Shown in pieces: positions 12,042-24,960 of a stretch of 64,000 bases of DNA. This stretch comes from Eucalyptus grandis (lineage: Eukaryota; Streptophyta; Magnoliopsida; Myrtales; Myrtaceae), in NCBI RefSeq assembly GCF_016545825.1, contig NC_052614.1, forward strand, positions 5,846,559 through 5,910,558, in the 5' to 3' direction. A program made the position numbers and the translations under genes. Under the pieces are notes generated by a model. It saw only the letters and a program-made list of their open reading frames with translations, was not told the DNA's origin and made no database searches. Numbering within the stretch: position 1 is the first letter of the stretch; every line of letters begins with the position of its first letter.

Positions 12042-12989
12042 AGTTGGAGAAAACTTCCGTATTTGTTTTGAAGCTGACAAAACATTTCCATCAGTCTAGT
12101 CTGAAGGCTTGCAGACTCTTTCGTCAAAGTCTGAAGAACGCCGGACCGTCAGACTCAAGACTCAAAGTCTACCTTTATTGACAGTTTCTAGACCGTCGAA
12201 GAAGTCTTATTCAGAATTAGGTATTTCTTTAAGGATTTGATTTGATCAACTAAAGAAGATCTCATGGCTAGATATGGTATCTTGGAACCTATTATTCTTG
12301 AATTTAATTCAGGTAATTTGGATCCGTTGAATGGTGAAGCATACTTGGAATGTTCTAATTATGGAAACCTAGATCTTGATTGTATGGGCGAACATGATTG
12401 GTGGGCTATCGTCACATTCCTTAAGTAACTCGAGATCTCCTTAATTGATTCTGTCCAACGGGTAGATTGGAAGAACTCCTTTGGAAAGTGCCAATGGTTA
12501 TGAAAGCATGAAGGAGTATATAAGGAAGACGCTCTAGTTATTCGATGGGTACATGATAGATATATTTCAAAGTCTAAAACTCCCTGTTCTTTGCCAATTC
12601 AATTGTTGAGCGTAAACTTCTACTCAAAATAGAGTTTATACATTTGTGAGACCTTGAGGAAGTGTAGCAAAGTCTTTATACTGTGGAATCAAGGACGTGA
12701 TACTGTAACAACTCTTTTGATTCATAGTGAAATCTAGCCGGTGGGCTGTCAGTGCGGGAGAGTGAACGTAGGCTTGGATTAAGCCGAATCACTATAAACC
12801 TTATGTTCTTATTCTCTTCTCTAACTCTTTTACTTTGCTCGTAATTTTACTTAATTGTTAGAGTCTCTTTTCTTTTTAAAGTCTACTATTAAACAGACTC
12901 AAGTTAAAAGTAAAGTTTTACATTATACTTCTCAAAAGTTTATTTTTGCACCTATTCATCCCCTTTAGGTACTCGTACTAGCATTTTCA
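12042..12989 (+). repeat. 5' LTR of element A (948 bp)
   Basis: It begins AGTTGGAGAAAAC (the TG start is mutated to AG) and ends GCTAGCATTTTCA. It pairs with 32014-32951. The primer-binding site that follows (TTAGTATCGGAACCTG) is two to three mutations away from the initiator-Met match seen in B, C and D. Confidence 0.85.
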
Positions 12990-13061
12990 ATTAGTATCGG
13001 AACCTGTGTACTCATTTAAATTGAAGTGTTTTTACTTCAGAGTTAACAATCCATTACTAGT

Positions 13062-14785
13062 ATGTTGGCTCCATGTTTGGTTGAAGGGCAAAGCAACACC
13101 AGACCGCTTTACTTTGAAGGGAAGGAATACAGTATATGGAAAAACAAGATGAAGGCATTCCTAAGATCGAAAGACCCTCTTGAATGGGATGTAGTAGACA
13201 AAGGAATCATTCCTAAAAGTACAACAGTCTCAAAAAAGGGAAAAGAAGCTGTTGAGTTCAGCGAGATGACTCAAGAAGAGATAACTAAGAGACAAGCTCT
13301 TGATACAAAAGCAATTTATTCTTTATATTGTACATTCTCTCCTACTAAATATAACAAAATATCTTCTTGTGAAACAACTAAAGAAGTCTGGGATAAACTG
13401 CACATCACCTATGAAGGGACTAATCGAGTAAAAGAAACCAGAATCAATATTCTGCTCAGTCAATATGAAGCATTCAAGATGAAACCAGGAGAATCTAGCA
13501 CTATCATGTTTAGTCGTTTTCTAGAAATTATGAATGATCTTGAGTATCAAAGTCAACCAATCTCTGGACCCATGAAGGTTAACAAATTACTGCGTGGACT
13601 TTCCAAAAATTGGAATCATGTAAAGACATCAATAAGGGAAACACAAAGAATCATGCCACTCTCCGTTATCGAATTAGTTGGCACTCTTCAGTCATATGAA
13701 GTGGAGCAAATCAATGAAAATGAAGATCCCAAAGGTAAAAAAAATCTATTGCATTAAAATCTAATGATGATTCTAATGTTACAAATTCTGAAAATGATAT
13801 GGACGATGAAGAGCTTGCTTTCATTATAAGAAGATTCAGAAAGCTGAACAAAAAGGGAAGAAGATTCAATTGGAAGAAACAAAGCTCTCAAAAGTTTCAA
13901 AATAAATCATTTATGGACGATGAATCCAATAAAGATGTGATTTGTTTTGAATATAAGAAAAAGGGACACATCAGATCCAATTGTCCCTTACTGAAGAAAA
14001 AGAAAGGAAAAGATGAAAAATACAGAAATGCTCTCAAAGCAGAAACTTTGAGTGATACCAAATGTGAAGAGAGTGATGATGATTATCATAATATTTGTCT
14101 AATGGCACAATCATAATCAAATTCAGACTCTAAGACAGACTCAGACTTAGACTCAGATAGTGAAATCGAGGTAAGTGATTTGAAAATTTCTACTAAAATT
14201 TCTAAATATATTGATGAACTGTGTCTTAGTCTCAAAACCTCTCTCAAAAGGATTTCCAAACTAAAAATGAAAAATTTTGCACTGAAACAACAAGAGATTG
14301 TTTGGAAAGAAAAGGTCAAAAATTTAGATAAAAGTGTCATTACTTTGAAAGAAAATGCAGACTCTCTTTCGAAAGAAAATGAACTTTTGAAAAATGATAT
14401 TTCAAGTATTTCAAAAAGGTTTTCTATAGGTTCTGAAAAATTAGAAAAGATTCTTTCAACACAAAGACCTTACTTTAACAAACCAGGCTTAGGAATGACT
14501 GCTGAGACCATCTCTCTAATTGATTTTCTGAAAGTAAAGGAAAGAATTAAACAAACACCTACAAAAGATTTTTCTATAAATCATTTTCAAAAAGTCTTTG
14601 TGAAACCTGTAGGCCATAGTGCTCTTAGATGTTCTAAGTGCAACAGCTCGGGTAACATTTTGAGAAAGAATGTCGTATGGTTTGGAAACCCGTTAAGAAA
14701 GTTTGGGCAAAGACCGTATATTGCACTAACTCCATTGGACCCAAGAAAGTGTGGGTACCAAAGAAAACTTGAGTTTCTTTTTTAA
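13062..14785 (+). pseudogene. Element A gag
   Basis: This is a Gag polyprotein homologous to those of B, C and D. The usual upstream ATG (in CCATGGCTAGT) is mutated to CCATTACTAGT, so the first ATG is the in-frame one at 13062. The main UBN2-like block is open to about 13757, where an A-run insertion shifts the frame. The first zinc knuckle reads CFEYKKKGHIRSNC with the second Cys changed to Tyr. The second knuckle starts CSKCNSS and then loses frame. A coiled-coil-like Lys/Glu-rich stretch (14280-14450) lies between them. A stop replaces a codon at 14114. Confidence 0.8.
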
Positions 14786-15809
14786 ATGCAGGTCACTATA
14801 AATATAAAAAAAAGGTTAAATGGTATTTGGATAGTGGATGCTCAAGACATATGAGGGGAGACTCAAGTTGTTTCATAAAGCTTATGTAAGTTAATGGTGT
14901 AAAAGTTTCTTTTGGTAGAATTAGCAAAGGCAGAATTGTGGGATACGGAACCGTAAAGATTGGAAGTCTCACAATCAGTAACGTTTCCTTAATGGAAGGA
15001 TTCAACTACAACTTGCTGAGTATCAGCCAACTGTGCGACATGGGTTATAAAATCAACTTTCAAGAAGGAATATATTCAGGAACCAGTAAAGACTCCTCTC
15101 AGACATTCACGGGGCGAAGACATTGAAATATATATCTCTTGGATATCAAACCAGAAAAATCCCAATGTCTAATTTCAATTTAAGAGGAAGCTAATCTCTG
15201 GCATAGAAAACTTGGCCACATCAACATGAAGCAAATAGCCAAGATCTCTGCGAAGAAGCTTGTTCGTAGACTACCCAACCTAACATACCGAAGATCTGAG
15301 TTATGCACACCGTGTGTATTGGGAAAACATGTTAGAAATTCTTTCAAACCAATAAATCAAGTTTCCACTAATCGTGTGCTGCAGCTCTTGCATATGGATC
15401 TCTTTTGGACCAACCAAAACCCAGAGTATTAGAGGTCAAAAATATTGCCTAGTAATAGTAGATGATTATTCACGATTTACTTGGGTATATTTCATGGCAA
15501 GTAAGTCTGAAATCTTTTCTTATTTTATAAAATTTGCTAAGAAAGTTCAAAATGAGAAAATTGTGTGTTTTTCAAGTATATGGATAGACCATTGAGGTGA
15601 GTTTGAAAATCAAAACTTTGCTAAATTCTATGATGAATCTGGCTTTCAGCATGTGTTCTCCTCACCATACACTCCAGAACATAATAGAGTTGTGGAAAGG
15701 AAGAATATATCGTTGCAAGAAATGGTTAGAACACTTTTAATTGAAAGTAACATTTCTTCTCGTTTTTGAGCTGAAGTAGTTTCTACAACATATTATATTA
15801 TTAATAGTG
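14786..15809 (+). pseudogene. Element A protease and integrase, first part
   Basis: The aspartic protease motif WYLDSGCSRHM (about 14823) is followed by a conserved protease body. The integrase zinc region is LWHRKLGHINMKQIAKI (TGG CAT present at 15199) with ELCTPCVLGKH (about 15298). The catalytic core starts IVDDYSRFTWVYF (about 15455). In the next motif (H-G-G-E-F type, about 15590) a Gly codon is TGA, so a stop falls in the core. The Glu region PEHNRVVERKN (about 15676) remains. Coding is cut at 15809 by a solo LTR and resumes at 17938 in the same frame once one TSD copy is ignored. Confidence 0.8.
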
Positions 15810-17937
15810 TGTTGACACCTAATTTTTATTTTCCAATACATAAAAAATTAGAGAAAAAGAAAAAAATGAAAAATAACAAAACAAGAAAAAGAAAAAGAAA
15901 AAGAACAAAACAACAAAAAATAGAAAAAGACATGGAAGGGCCGGGCTGGATTCGCCTTGGCCCGGCCCATGCCGCTTTCTCCCTCCTCCATTTTCGGTGA
16001 AACCCTAACAATAGAAGAAACGGAGGAGGATCGGGGGCAGCAGGGACATCAACACAGAAGAGAAGAATACAGAGGAGAGGGAGAGAAGACAAGGGAAAAA
16101 TAGAGGGAGAGTGAGCTCGGCAGAGAAAAGAAGGGGGGAGAGTGAGCTCGGCAGAGAAGAGAATGAGGGAAAGGAGGGGGAGGAGGGTAGCGGCGGCGCT
16201 GCTCGACGCCGTCTATGTCGCTGCCCTCCGAACGCTGCTTCCTGCAGCCCGAAGCTACAATGCCGCCGTCGCAGTCCTCACCGCCTCAAACCGACGCCGT
16301 CCTCACCGCCGCCCTCCGAGCTCGACGCCGTTCGAGCTGCCACCGTCGAACTCCCTGCACTCGACGCCGCTTCTGCCGACGCTAGCAGCCGCAGCACCCT
16401 TCGTCGTTGCTCCCGACGCCAAGCTAACCGACACCAAAGGGAGAGGGAGGACAAACTCGAGCCATCGCGCCCGAGCGCTGCCTGACTCCGCCCGCGACGA
16501 CCTGATGCTTCCGCTCGCCTCCGACGTAGCCGCCGCCCATCCTCGTAGACCCCGATGTCGTCGTTGCCATTCGCCGCGTAACCGCCGCCACCTGCTGCGC
16601 TCAACGCCGCTCGAGCCGTCGCCGCCCTCCGTCCCGACGAGCTGCTTGCTGACACTCACCGAACCGCCGCCTTCCTGCTGCTACTGCCGTCGTCCGCCGC
16701 CCACCGCGTCTCCGCCGCTGAGTCGCCGACATCTTGGCCATCCCTCTCGGCGCCGCGAAGAAACCTAAGGGTATCGGCCACGAATTGGGTCGCGCGAGCC
16801 GGGCCGGGTCCAATCAACCGGGTAGGGTTTTTGGCGTATTGGGCTGGGCATACTTGGGTCGGGCTTGGTTTATTTTTGCATGTGGGCTTGTGGGCTGGTC
16901 TCATGCAGGCTTAGGAAATAGGTGGGCCTTTTTGACTTTCTTTGGGCCCTGGTTAAAATATCCAAAAAAAAATGAATTTTAGGCCCGGTCGGGCTGTTTA
17001 TGCCGCCGATCGGGCCGAACCAGGGTCAAACCGAACCCGACCCGGTTCACCTTTAAAATTAAAAAAAGTTAATTAAAAATTTTAAAAATATTTTCTTTAA
17101 AAAATCAAAATTTTAAAAATTTTAAAAAAATTAAAATTAATTAAAACAATTTCGAAAATCCAAAAAAATATTTAAAAATTAGAAATTAGTTATTTTTAAA
17201 AAAAAAAAATTAAAACAATTTAAAACAATTTCGAAAATCCAAAAATATTTAAAAATTAGAAATTAGTTATTTTTTTTTTTTAAAAAAATTAAAATAATTT
17301 CGAAAATCCAAAAAATATTTAAAAATTAGAAATTAGTTATTTTTCTTTAAAAAAATTTAAAAATTAAAAATTTCGAAAATTCAAAAATGATGGGGTTTGA
17401 TTAGGACTTGCCATGTATTGCCATTTTAGCGTAATTAGTCCTTTATGTGCTCGGATTTTGATTACGTTGCATGTTTAATTTGCATATCTAATTATGTTTG
17501 ATTGTACGTGTTTAATTTTTGTCGCAATTAAGATCTTTGTTATGGTTGTTACTTTAATGGTTGTGCACTCGCATTATCATCTCACATGTTAGTGGATAAG
17601 TATAAAATCAATTCAAACTGCCTGGGAAAAATCATTTTGTTAAAATGAACAAGATTAGGTACCGAAAGGGCACTAATCAGTTAATTAGTGTAAACAAGTC
17701 CCCGAACCTAGGATCTCTGGTCACGTAGGAAGTGAGGGACGCTCCCATGCCTCACTTGGTTTCTAGCCGACCCCAATAGGCTAGTGGCGACTCCTTTTGT
17801 GCAAAATTTCTTAAGAATATTCCAATGTCACGCGGGGTATGGGCTTGGGAGAGCTCGTGCCTAATCTTGGGCCTTAGGCCCGTCTTTTAGGCAATACCCC
17901 TAAACCTGTTCCCTCCCCCTGAGGGTAGGTCGCGACA
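15810..17937 (+). mobile_element. Solo LTR (LTR family L2, copy 1, 2128 bp)
   Basis: It starts TGTTGACACCTAATTTTT and ends GGTAGGTCGCGACA, flanked by the perfect 5-bp duplication TAGTG (15805-15809 and 17938-17942). No internal retroelement coding is present, so it is a solo LTR left by LTR-LTR recombination. It has an A-rich start, a GC-rich core (16180-16800), an AT-rich tandem-repeat zone and a conserved 3' 500 bp. A related copy lies at 43852-45946. The large LTR suggests a Gypsy-type parent, but no internal sequence is available to prove that. Confidence 0.9.
17141..17355 (+). repeat. AT-rich tandem repeat inside solo LTR copy 1
   Basis: Three units of about 65-80 bp share the cores AATTTCGAAAATCCAAAAA and TTAGAAATTAGTTATTTTT, separated by A or T runs of varying length. 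Only one TTTCGAAAATCC-type unit is seen in copy 2 (near 45380), so the array expanded in this copy or contracted in the other. Confidence 0.8.
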
Positions 17938-18170
17938 TAGTGTTTTTAAGGCCTATTCTGAAGAAAACTCTCTATGAGTTGTTCAAAGGAAAGAAACCAA
18001 TTGTTTCCTATTTTCATGTATTTGGATGTAAATGTTTTATATTGAAAAATGCAAATGATCGAATTGGTAAGTTTGAAGAAAAATCAGAAGAAGGCATCTT
18101 CCTTGGATATTCAACAACCAACAAGGCTTATAGAATATACAACAAAAAGACTCAAATGTGGAGGAATCGA
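17938..18170 (+). pseudogene. Element A integrase, C-terminal part
   Basis: This is the continuation of the integrase after the solo LTR: YELFKGKKPIVSYFHVFGCK, then EEGIFLGYSTTNKAYRIYN, the typical copia integrase C-terminus before the linker to reverse transcriptase. The frame joins that of the upstream part when the LTR and one TSD copy are ignored. It ends at a TGA near 18171. Confidence 0.8.
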
Positions 18171-20014
18171 TGAATCAAATTTCAAGACCTTATGCAAAAT
18201 CAATTGATTCAGACTCAACCTGAAGAATATGAACCTGCTCCAGACTCTACAAAGTCTAAATCACCAGAAGCAGCTCAGACTTCATAAGACCATCAACGAA
18301 CGATCATTGTAGAATCAAATGGAGAAAAAGATCAACAGTCTGACAAACCAACCAGCAACTGGAAGCACAAGTCTAGTCTTCTCAAATAACTCATTATTGG
18401 TGACATTGATGAAGGGATACGTACAAGATCCAAAAGGCGTGAAGAGTTTAGTACTATAGCTCTTATTTCTGAAATAGAACTCAAGAGCATAGAAGAAGCT
18501 TTAACTGATGAAAGCTAGATTGAGGCTATGCAAGAAGAACTCAAGCAATTCAGTATCAACGATGTCTGGGAATTGACTCCTAAACTAAAAGGTAAATCTG
18601 TCATTGGAGCTAAATGGGTTTTCAAGAACAAGATGAACGAGAAAGGAAAAGTCATAAGGAACAAAGCAAGACTCGTTGCCAAATGATATACGCAAGAAGA
18701 AGGGATAGACTATAATGAAACTTACGCACATGTAGCAAGGTTAGAAGTAATTAGATTATTACTTTCTTTTGCTTGTTATAAGAATTTCAGGTTATTCCAA
18801 ATGGACATCAAAGGCGCTTTCCTAAATGGACTTACTTATCCAAGAAGAAGTCTATGTGGAACAACCTCCCGGTTTTGAAGACCCAAGGAAACCAGACTCT
18901 ATATTCAGACTGAAAAATGCACTATATGATTTAAAGCAAGCACCTCGAGCTTGGTATAACAGGTTAAGTAAGTTTTTAATTCAAAATGGTTTTGTTAAAG
19001 GTAAAGTAGACACTACCTTGTTTATCAAAAGAGAAAGCAAAAACTTTTTACTTGTTCAAATCTACGTTGATGACATTATTTTTGGATCACATAATGAAAA
19101 TCTATACAATAAATTCTCTAAGACTATGCAGGATGAGTTTGAAATGAGCATGATGGGTGAACTATCCTTCTTTCTCAGACTTCAAGTAAAACAATTAAAA
19201 GAAGGAACTTTTATTCACCAAGAAAAATATGCTAAAGAACTTGTAAAAAAGTTCAGATTGGAAAATTGCAAAAAATTGATATACCAATGTCAAGTTCCTT
19301 GAAGCTGGACAAAGATGAAGGAGGAAAGAAAGTTGACCAGAAGCTATACAGGAGTATTATTGGTTCACTTCTTTATCTTATTGCTTCTAGACCTGACATT
19401 TTGTTTAGTGTTTGTATTTGTTCCATATTTCAATCAAATCCCATAAAATCTCTTCTAAGTGCTGCAAAACGCATTATCAAATACGTTGCAACAACCTCTA
19501 ATTTCGGTCTCTAGTATCCTAAAGAAAGGAGACTTTACTCTCCTTGGATATTTAGACGCAGACTTGGCAGGATGCAGAGTTGATAGAAAAAGCACCTCGG
19601 GCACTTGTCAATTATTTGGTAACACGACAGTATCTTGGTTTTCAAGGAAGCAAGGTATTGTAGCTCTTTCAACAACAGAAGCAAAGTATGTGACTCTTGG
19701 AAGTTGTTGTTCTCAAATCTTGTGGATAAAACAACAGTTAAAAGACTTTGGAATCAAAGACTCATGCATTGAGATCAAAATGTGATAACACCAGCGCAAT
19801 TAATCTCACTAAGAATCCAATTCTTCATTCAAGACCAAAGTATATAGAGATTCGACATCATTTTATTAGAGACCATGTTCAAAATGGAGAATTCTTGATT
19901 CAATTTATTGACTCAAAGAATCAACTAGCGGGCATTTTTACAAAGCTACTGGAGAAAAGTCAATTCGATTTTATTCGATCAAGACTCAATATCTTAAAGT
20001 CTAAAGAAGTTTAG
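18171..20014 (+). pseudogene. Element A linker, reverse transcriptase and RNase H
   Basis: After a Ser/Gln-rich linker with stops (18200-18520), the reverse transcriptase is clear: KGKSVIGAKWVFKNK (about 18595), [15 protein letters not shown] (about 18787), [12 protein letters not shown] (about 18940) and the catalytic [12 protein letters not shown] (about 19063). RNase H carries DADLAGCRVDRKSTSGTCQL (about 19553) and the C-terminal CDNTSAINLTKNPI, IEIRHHFIRDHVQN. Defects include a TGA at 18684, a small frameshift near 18830, one near 19275, a TAG at 19513 and a shift near 19780. With six or more lesions it is inactive. Confidence 0.85.
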
Positions 20015-20453
20015 ACTCAGGGATAAAAAGTCTAGAAAGGCTTAGACTCGGGAGATCAAGAATCACGGCTATAAGTTATTTCTGTTTTAGAAATTTATCT
20101 CTTGGTTAAAAACTCGAAAATGTACGTTTGTCTATTAATCTGTAATTGATTGATGTTATCTTCCCCAATATTCGTGATTATTGCAATCATTCCTTTTCGA
20201 AAAAAAGAAGTTATCTTTTAAAATGACAGTTATCTATTTTCAAAAATGAAGTTATTTTTTTGAAAAGGCATTTTCTATTTGACGTTCTGTATACTTCTCT
20301 TCGATTGCTTTATATACTATTTTTTTTCTTTCGCTTTACTCAAAAAACCCTAGAAAGCACATAACATCATCTTCTCTCTTTTACTCTCTAGTTTAATCCT
20401 CAAAGTTTTCATCTTTCTTGCGAAACGAGTTTGGAATCTCTCAAAGACTGAGA
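20015..20453 (+). other. Element A spacer between pol and third ORF
   Basis: This noncoding region is homologous to the spacers in B and C, with T-rich tracts and TTTTCGAAAAA-type palindromes. It may carry the signals that allow the third ORF to be expressed, but no promoter or splice acceptor can be assigned with confidence. Confidence 0.55.
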
Positions 20454-21977
20454 ATGTCTTTACAAAGAAAATCTTCAAGGCTTGCGAACGAGGGGACCAC
20501 AACACATGCATGAGGGTCCTATGCATTTTGATCTCACCGAGGAAGAAGAATCTCCAAGACAGCAGCGGAGTCCACAACATTCTCAACCACGTCAATCTCC
20601 ACTAGCTAGACCTCGGGATATTCATCATCGAGCGGAGGAGGAAATTGTTGAAGATGCATAACCTGTAAGAACTCAAAAGCTCGCTTTTACCTTTAAACTT
20701 TACTCTGCCTTGAAGGAGGGAGGTACTCCTTTGAATTTTATTGATGAATTTTTGAAAGATAAAGGGTATCGAAATGAAACCCACTTTTTGCGAACGATGG
20801 AACGATTAGGAGGTGCTCCTGCAGGGTCGGCAGAAAGAGCATTTGCGAATATTCCAAGCGATCCACGTGTTGGAGGTCTTAGTCAGCCATATGGAAATGA
20901 TGATGACAAGATGTACACTCATTTTAAGCCTATAATGGGTGTTGCGGCGAATATTCGAAGCAAAAGGATAGATTTGTTTCGCTCTGAGGAACACAAACGA
21001 CTTTATTCTAAGTTGCTAAAGCGAGGGATGATTAACCTAAGAAGTGTGGACTTAGATTTTCTTGATTCTCTTAATGTGAAGTTGCGAGAGAAATTCACTC
21101 TACTTTAGCTTGAACGATTTTTTTCTGAGACAACAGAGGCTCATCTAGAACTTATTGCGTATTTCTATTCTAATCTAAGTTTCTTAGATGCAAATAGATT
21201 CTCTTTTAGTGTTCGAGATCAGGACTATGTAGTTAATATGGACACATTCGCTGATGTGATTGGAGTAGAGCGAGGGGCATTCCAATCAATTAGTGTGTCT
21301 ATTGGTCGTGCAACGGTAGAGCTTGTTCGGGATGGAATGGTGGAGGCCGAATTTCGTACTTGAGGATGAATGCCTCAATTATTTTGCTTCACAAAATCGT
21401 GATCAATTGCCTTAGACCAAAATCGACTTCGAATACTAACGTCTCCAACTCCGAAGCAAAGCTAATGTATGCTATCAACGCTGGCAAAAAGTTCTCTCTT
21501 CCACACACTATCATATTTCACATGTATAGATCGATGGTGAAAGACAAAATAACTTCTTTACTCGGCACTTGTTTCTAAGCTATTCAGACATTTGAATATT
21601 TAGCCTCCCAAGATTCTGTGTGTTCATACCTGTGATCAAATGGTGGTGAGACTGAAAATGGTTTCCAAAATGCGTCTGAAGGAGTTGAACAAAGTTTTGG
21701 AGCGATTTAATAAGAAAACCCTTGTCAAAACTCACCAAGTTTCTATGGCTGCAAAACGGAAAGGGAAGGAGCCCATGACAACTCCATTCAAGAAAAGAAG
21801 AGCACTCATCTTGCAAGATGAAGAAGATGAGGAAGATGTCACCAGTTCCGCTCTTGCATTGAGGAACTTGCATCGTTATGTTCTAGAGACAGAGGAGAGA
21901 GAGGATCAAGATAGAGAAGAGTCAGAGCAAAGGAGTGGAGAGAGGGAATCTATGAGAAAAGAATTAGAGGGAGAAAG
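20454..21977 (+). pseudogene. Element A third ORF (envelope-like), part 1
   Basis: It starts MSLQRKSSRLA at 20454. The conserved block TPLNFIDEFLKDKGYRNE ... PSDPRVGG ... LREKFTLL is open to 21107. It then has a TAG, continues in frame (NLSFLDANRFSF, DVIGVERG), shifts near 21350 and carries on with LRPKSTSNTNVSNSEAKLM. The Lys-rich and acidic segments (DEEDEEDV near 21826) follow. Early stops are at about 20505 and 20658. At 21977 the reading frame is cut by element B, within the Glu-rich stretch; it resumes at 31061. Function is unknown; the family association is with Sirevirus envelope-like ORFs. Confidence 0.8.
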
Positions 21978-22901
21978 TGTTGGAGAAATCTTCGTGAAGT
22001 GTTTTGAAGCTGACAAAACGTTTCCATCAGTCTAGTCTGAAGATTTGCAGACTCTACTAATTAAAGTCTGAAGACCTCCAGACAGCCATACTCAAAGACT
22101 CAAAGTCTATCCTCATTGACAGTTTCTAATCCGTTGAAGAAAGGCTATCCTGAATTGGATGTTTCATTAAGGATGTAACCTTATCGACTGGAGAAGATCT
22201 CTTGGCTAGATATGACATAATGGAATCCTTTAATTGATCATGATTGATTCAGAGATTAAGGATCCGATGATTGCCGAAATATTCTTGGAAGGTTCTACTT
22301 ATGGAAACCGAGATCCTGATTGTATGGGCGAACATGATTTATGGGCTATCGATATGTTCCTTTAATAGCTCGAATGATCTTCCTAATTGATTCCGTCCAA
22401 CGGGTAGATTAGAGGAATTCCTTTGGTAAGTGCCAACGGGTATGATGGCAAAAAATAGTATATAAGGAAAACGTTTCAGTTGTTCGAGAGGGTGCACGAT
22501 AGAAGAATTCCAAAGTCTGAAGTTTCTTGTTCTTAGTCAATTCATTTGAGCGAAATCTTGTACGCAAAAGAGAGTCTATATTCGTGAGAAACCTTGAGGA
22601 AGTGTAGTAGAAAATCTACACTATGGAATCAAGGGAAAGTTGTGTTGTAACATCTCTTTTGTTTATAGTAAAATCCAGCCGGTGGGCTATCAGTGCGGAA
22701 GAGTGGACGTAGGTTTGGAATAAGCCGAACCATTATAAACCTTGTGTTTAATTTTCTCTTCCCTACTCTTTGCTTTACTTTGATCATAATCTGTTTTGGA
22801 GATCTTCCTTTCTATCGTCTGCCTAGTATCGCTTTCGTATCTTGAGAATTTGTTTTTACACCTATTCACCCCCCCTCTAGGTGCTTATACTAGCTATCTC
22901 A
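21978..22901 (+). repeat. 5' LTR of element B (924 bp)
   Basis: TGTTGGAGAAATC to TAGCTATCTCA. It is near-identical to 30141-31060; most differences are C/T or G/A. Confidence 0.92.
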
Positions 22902-22903
22902 AT

Positions 22904-22915
22904 TGGTATCAGAGC
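22904..22915 (+). other. Primer-binding site of element B
   Basis: TGGTATCAGAGC, the perfect initiator-Met tRNA complement, lies two bases after the LTR. Confidence 0.9.
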
Positions 22916-22963
22916 CTGTGTACTCACTTTGTTTGAAGTGTTTTACTTCATAGTTAAAGATCC

Positions 22964-24960
22964 ATGGCTAGTATGTTGGCTCCAGGGCTGGTAGAAGGGC
23001 AAAGCAATACCAGACCGCCTTACTTTGATGGAAAGGATTACAACATATGGAAAAACAAGATGAAGGTGTTCCTAAGATCAAATGATCCTCTGGAATGGGA
23101 CGTTGTAGAAAAAGGAATCATTCATAAAGCTACACCTGTCTTAGAGAGAGGAAAAGATACTGTTGAGTCTAGTAAAATGACTCAGGAAGAGATAATCAAG
23201 AGACAAGCTCTTGATGCAAAAGCAATTTATTCTTTATATTGTGCTTTATCACCTATTGAATATAACATAATATCTTCTTGTGTTACAGCTAAAGAAATCT
23301 GGGATAGATTACATATTACCAATGAAGGAATCGATCGAGTGAAAGAGACTAGAATCAACATTCTTCTTGGTCAATACGAAGCCTTCAAAATGAAATCATG
23401 AGAATCTATAACTGACATGTTTAGTCGTTTTACAGAAATCGTTAATGGTCTTGAAAATCAAGGTCAACCAATTTCTGATCCCATGAAAGTAAACAAGCTT
23501 CTGCGTGGACTCTCCAAGGATTGGAATCACATAAAGACCTCAATAAGAGAGACACAAAGAATCATGCCATTATCTGTTGATGAGTTGGTTAGGACTCTTA
23601 GGTCTTATGAAGTGGAACGAATCAATGAAGACAAAGATCCTAAAGGTAAGAAATCCATTGCATTAAAATCCAATGATGATTCTGATGTTATAGATTCTGA
23701 AGACGATATGGATGATGAGGAGCTTGCTCTCATGATAAGAAGATTCAGAAAGCTGAACAGAAAAGGAAGAAGATTCAATCTAAAGACACAAAGTTTTCAA
23801 AAGTAACAGACTAAGTCTATTGAGGATGATGAATCAAACAAATATGTAGTTTGCTTTGAATGTAAGAAAAATGGACACATCAGACCCAACTGTCCTCTTC
23901 TGAGGAAGAAGAAATGAAAAGCTGAAAAGTATCGAAAGGCTCTTAAAGCAGAAACCTAGAGTGATACAGAGTGTGAAGAAAGTGATGATGATTATGCCAA
24001 TATATGTCTGATGGCACAATCGGATTCAGATTCAAACTCCGAGGCAGACTCAGATTCAGACAGTGAATTTGAGGTAAGTAACTTCAAAATCCCTATTTAC
24101 ATTAATGAGTTATGTTTTAGTCTTAAGACTTCTCTTAAAAAGATTTCTGAACTCAAAAGAGAAAATTATGCTCTAAAACAACAGAAAAATGTTTTGAAAG
24201 AAAATGTGAAATGTTTAGATATGAATGTTTCTTCTCTTAGAGAAAGTGAAGATAATCTTTCAAAAGAAAATGCATTATTGAAGAATGATATCTCAAATGT
24301 TTCTAAAAAAAAATTATAGGATCTCGAGAAACTGGAAAAAATTCTTTATGTTCAAAGATCTTATTTCAATAAATCTGGTTTGGGAATGACTGCTAAAACC
24401 ATTCCTTTAATTGATTTTCCAAAAGTGAAAGATAGAATTAAGCAAAGACCCACAAGAGATGCTTACAAAAATCATTTTAAAAGGATCTTTGTAAAACCAA
24501 TAGGTCGCAATGCTCTCAAATGTTCAAAGTGCAATAGTGCAGATCATTTTGAAAAATAATGTCCTTTGGTCTAGAAACCTGTTAAGAAAGTATGGGCAAA
24601 AACCGCATATCATACTAATACCAATGGACCCAAGAAAATATGAGTACCAAAGAAAGTTTGAGTTTTTTTAAATGCAAGTCACTATCAAGAAAAAGGTAAA
24701 ATGGTATGCGGATAGTGGATGCTCAAGACATATGACAGGAGATTCAAATTGCTTCATAAAGCTTGTTCAAGTGAATGGTGGAAAAGTCTCATTTGGAGGA
24801 AATAGCAAAGGAAGAATTGTAGGATTTGGAACTGTAAAGATTGGAAACCTCACAATAAGCAATGTTTCTTTAGTTGAAGGACTCAACTACAATCTGCTTT
24901 CGCATCGATCATTTGTGTGATACCGGTTTCAAAATCAACTTTCAAGAGGGAATATGTTCA
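22964..24960 (+). pseudogene. Element B gag and protease, with stops
   Basis: The start MASMLAPGLVEGQSNTRPPY is at 22964. The UBN2-like Gag body is followed by two CCHC knuckles (CFECKKNGHIRPNC near 23860 and CSKCNSADHFEK near 24530, whose next codon is a stop just before the last Cys). The protease has WYADSGCSRHMTGDSNCF (about 24702) with DSG intact. The body is colinear with the other copies. Lesions include TGA at 23399, TAA near 23804, TGA near 23916, TAG at 23957, TAG near 24317, TAA near 24558, a TGA near 24641 and a small frameshift near 24900. Several are Trp or Gly codons turned to TGA/TAG. Confidence 0.85.

Noticed and set aside
16142..16768. 208-codon open frame in solo LTR copy 1
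   Set aside because: It has the same GC-rich artefact: overlapping long ORFs on both strands, no conserved motif, and no counterpart in the other LTR copies.
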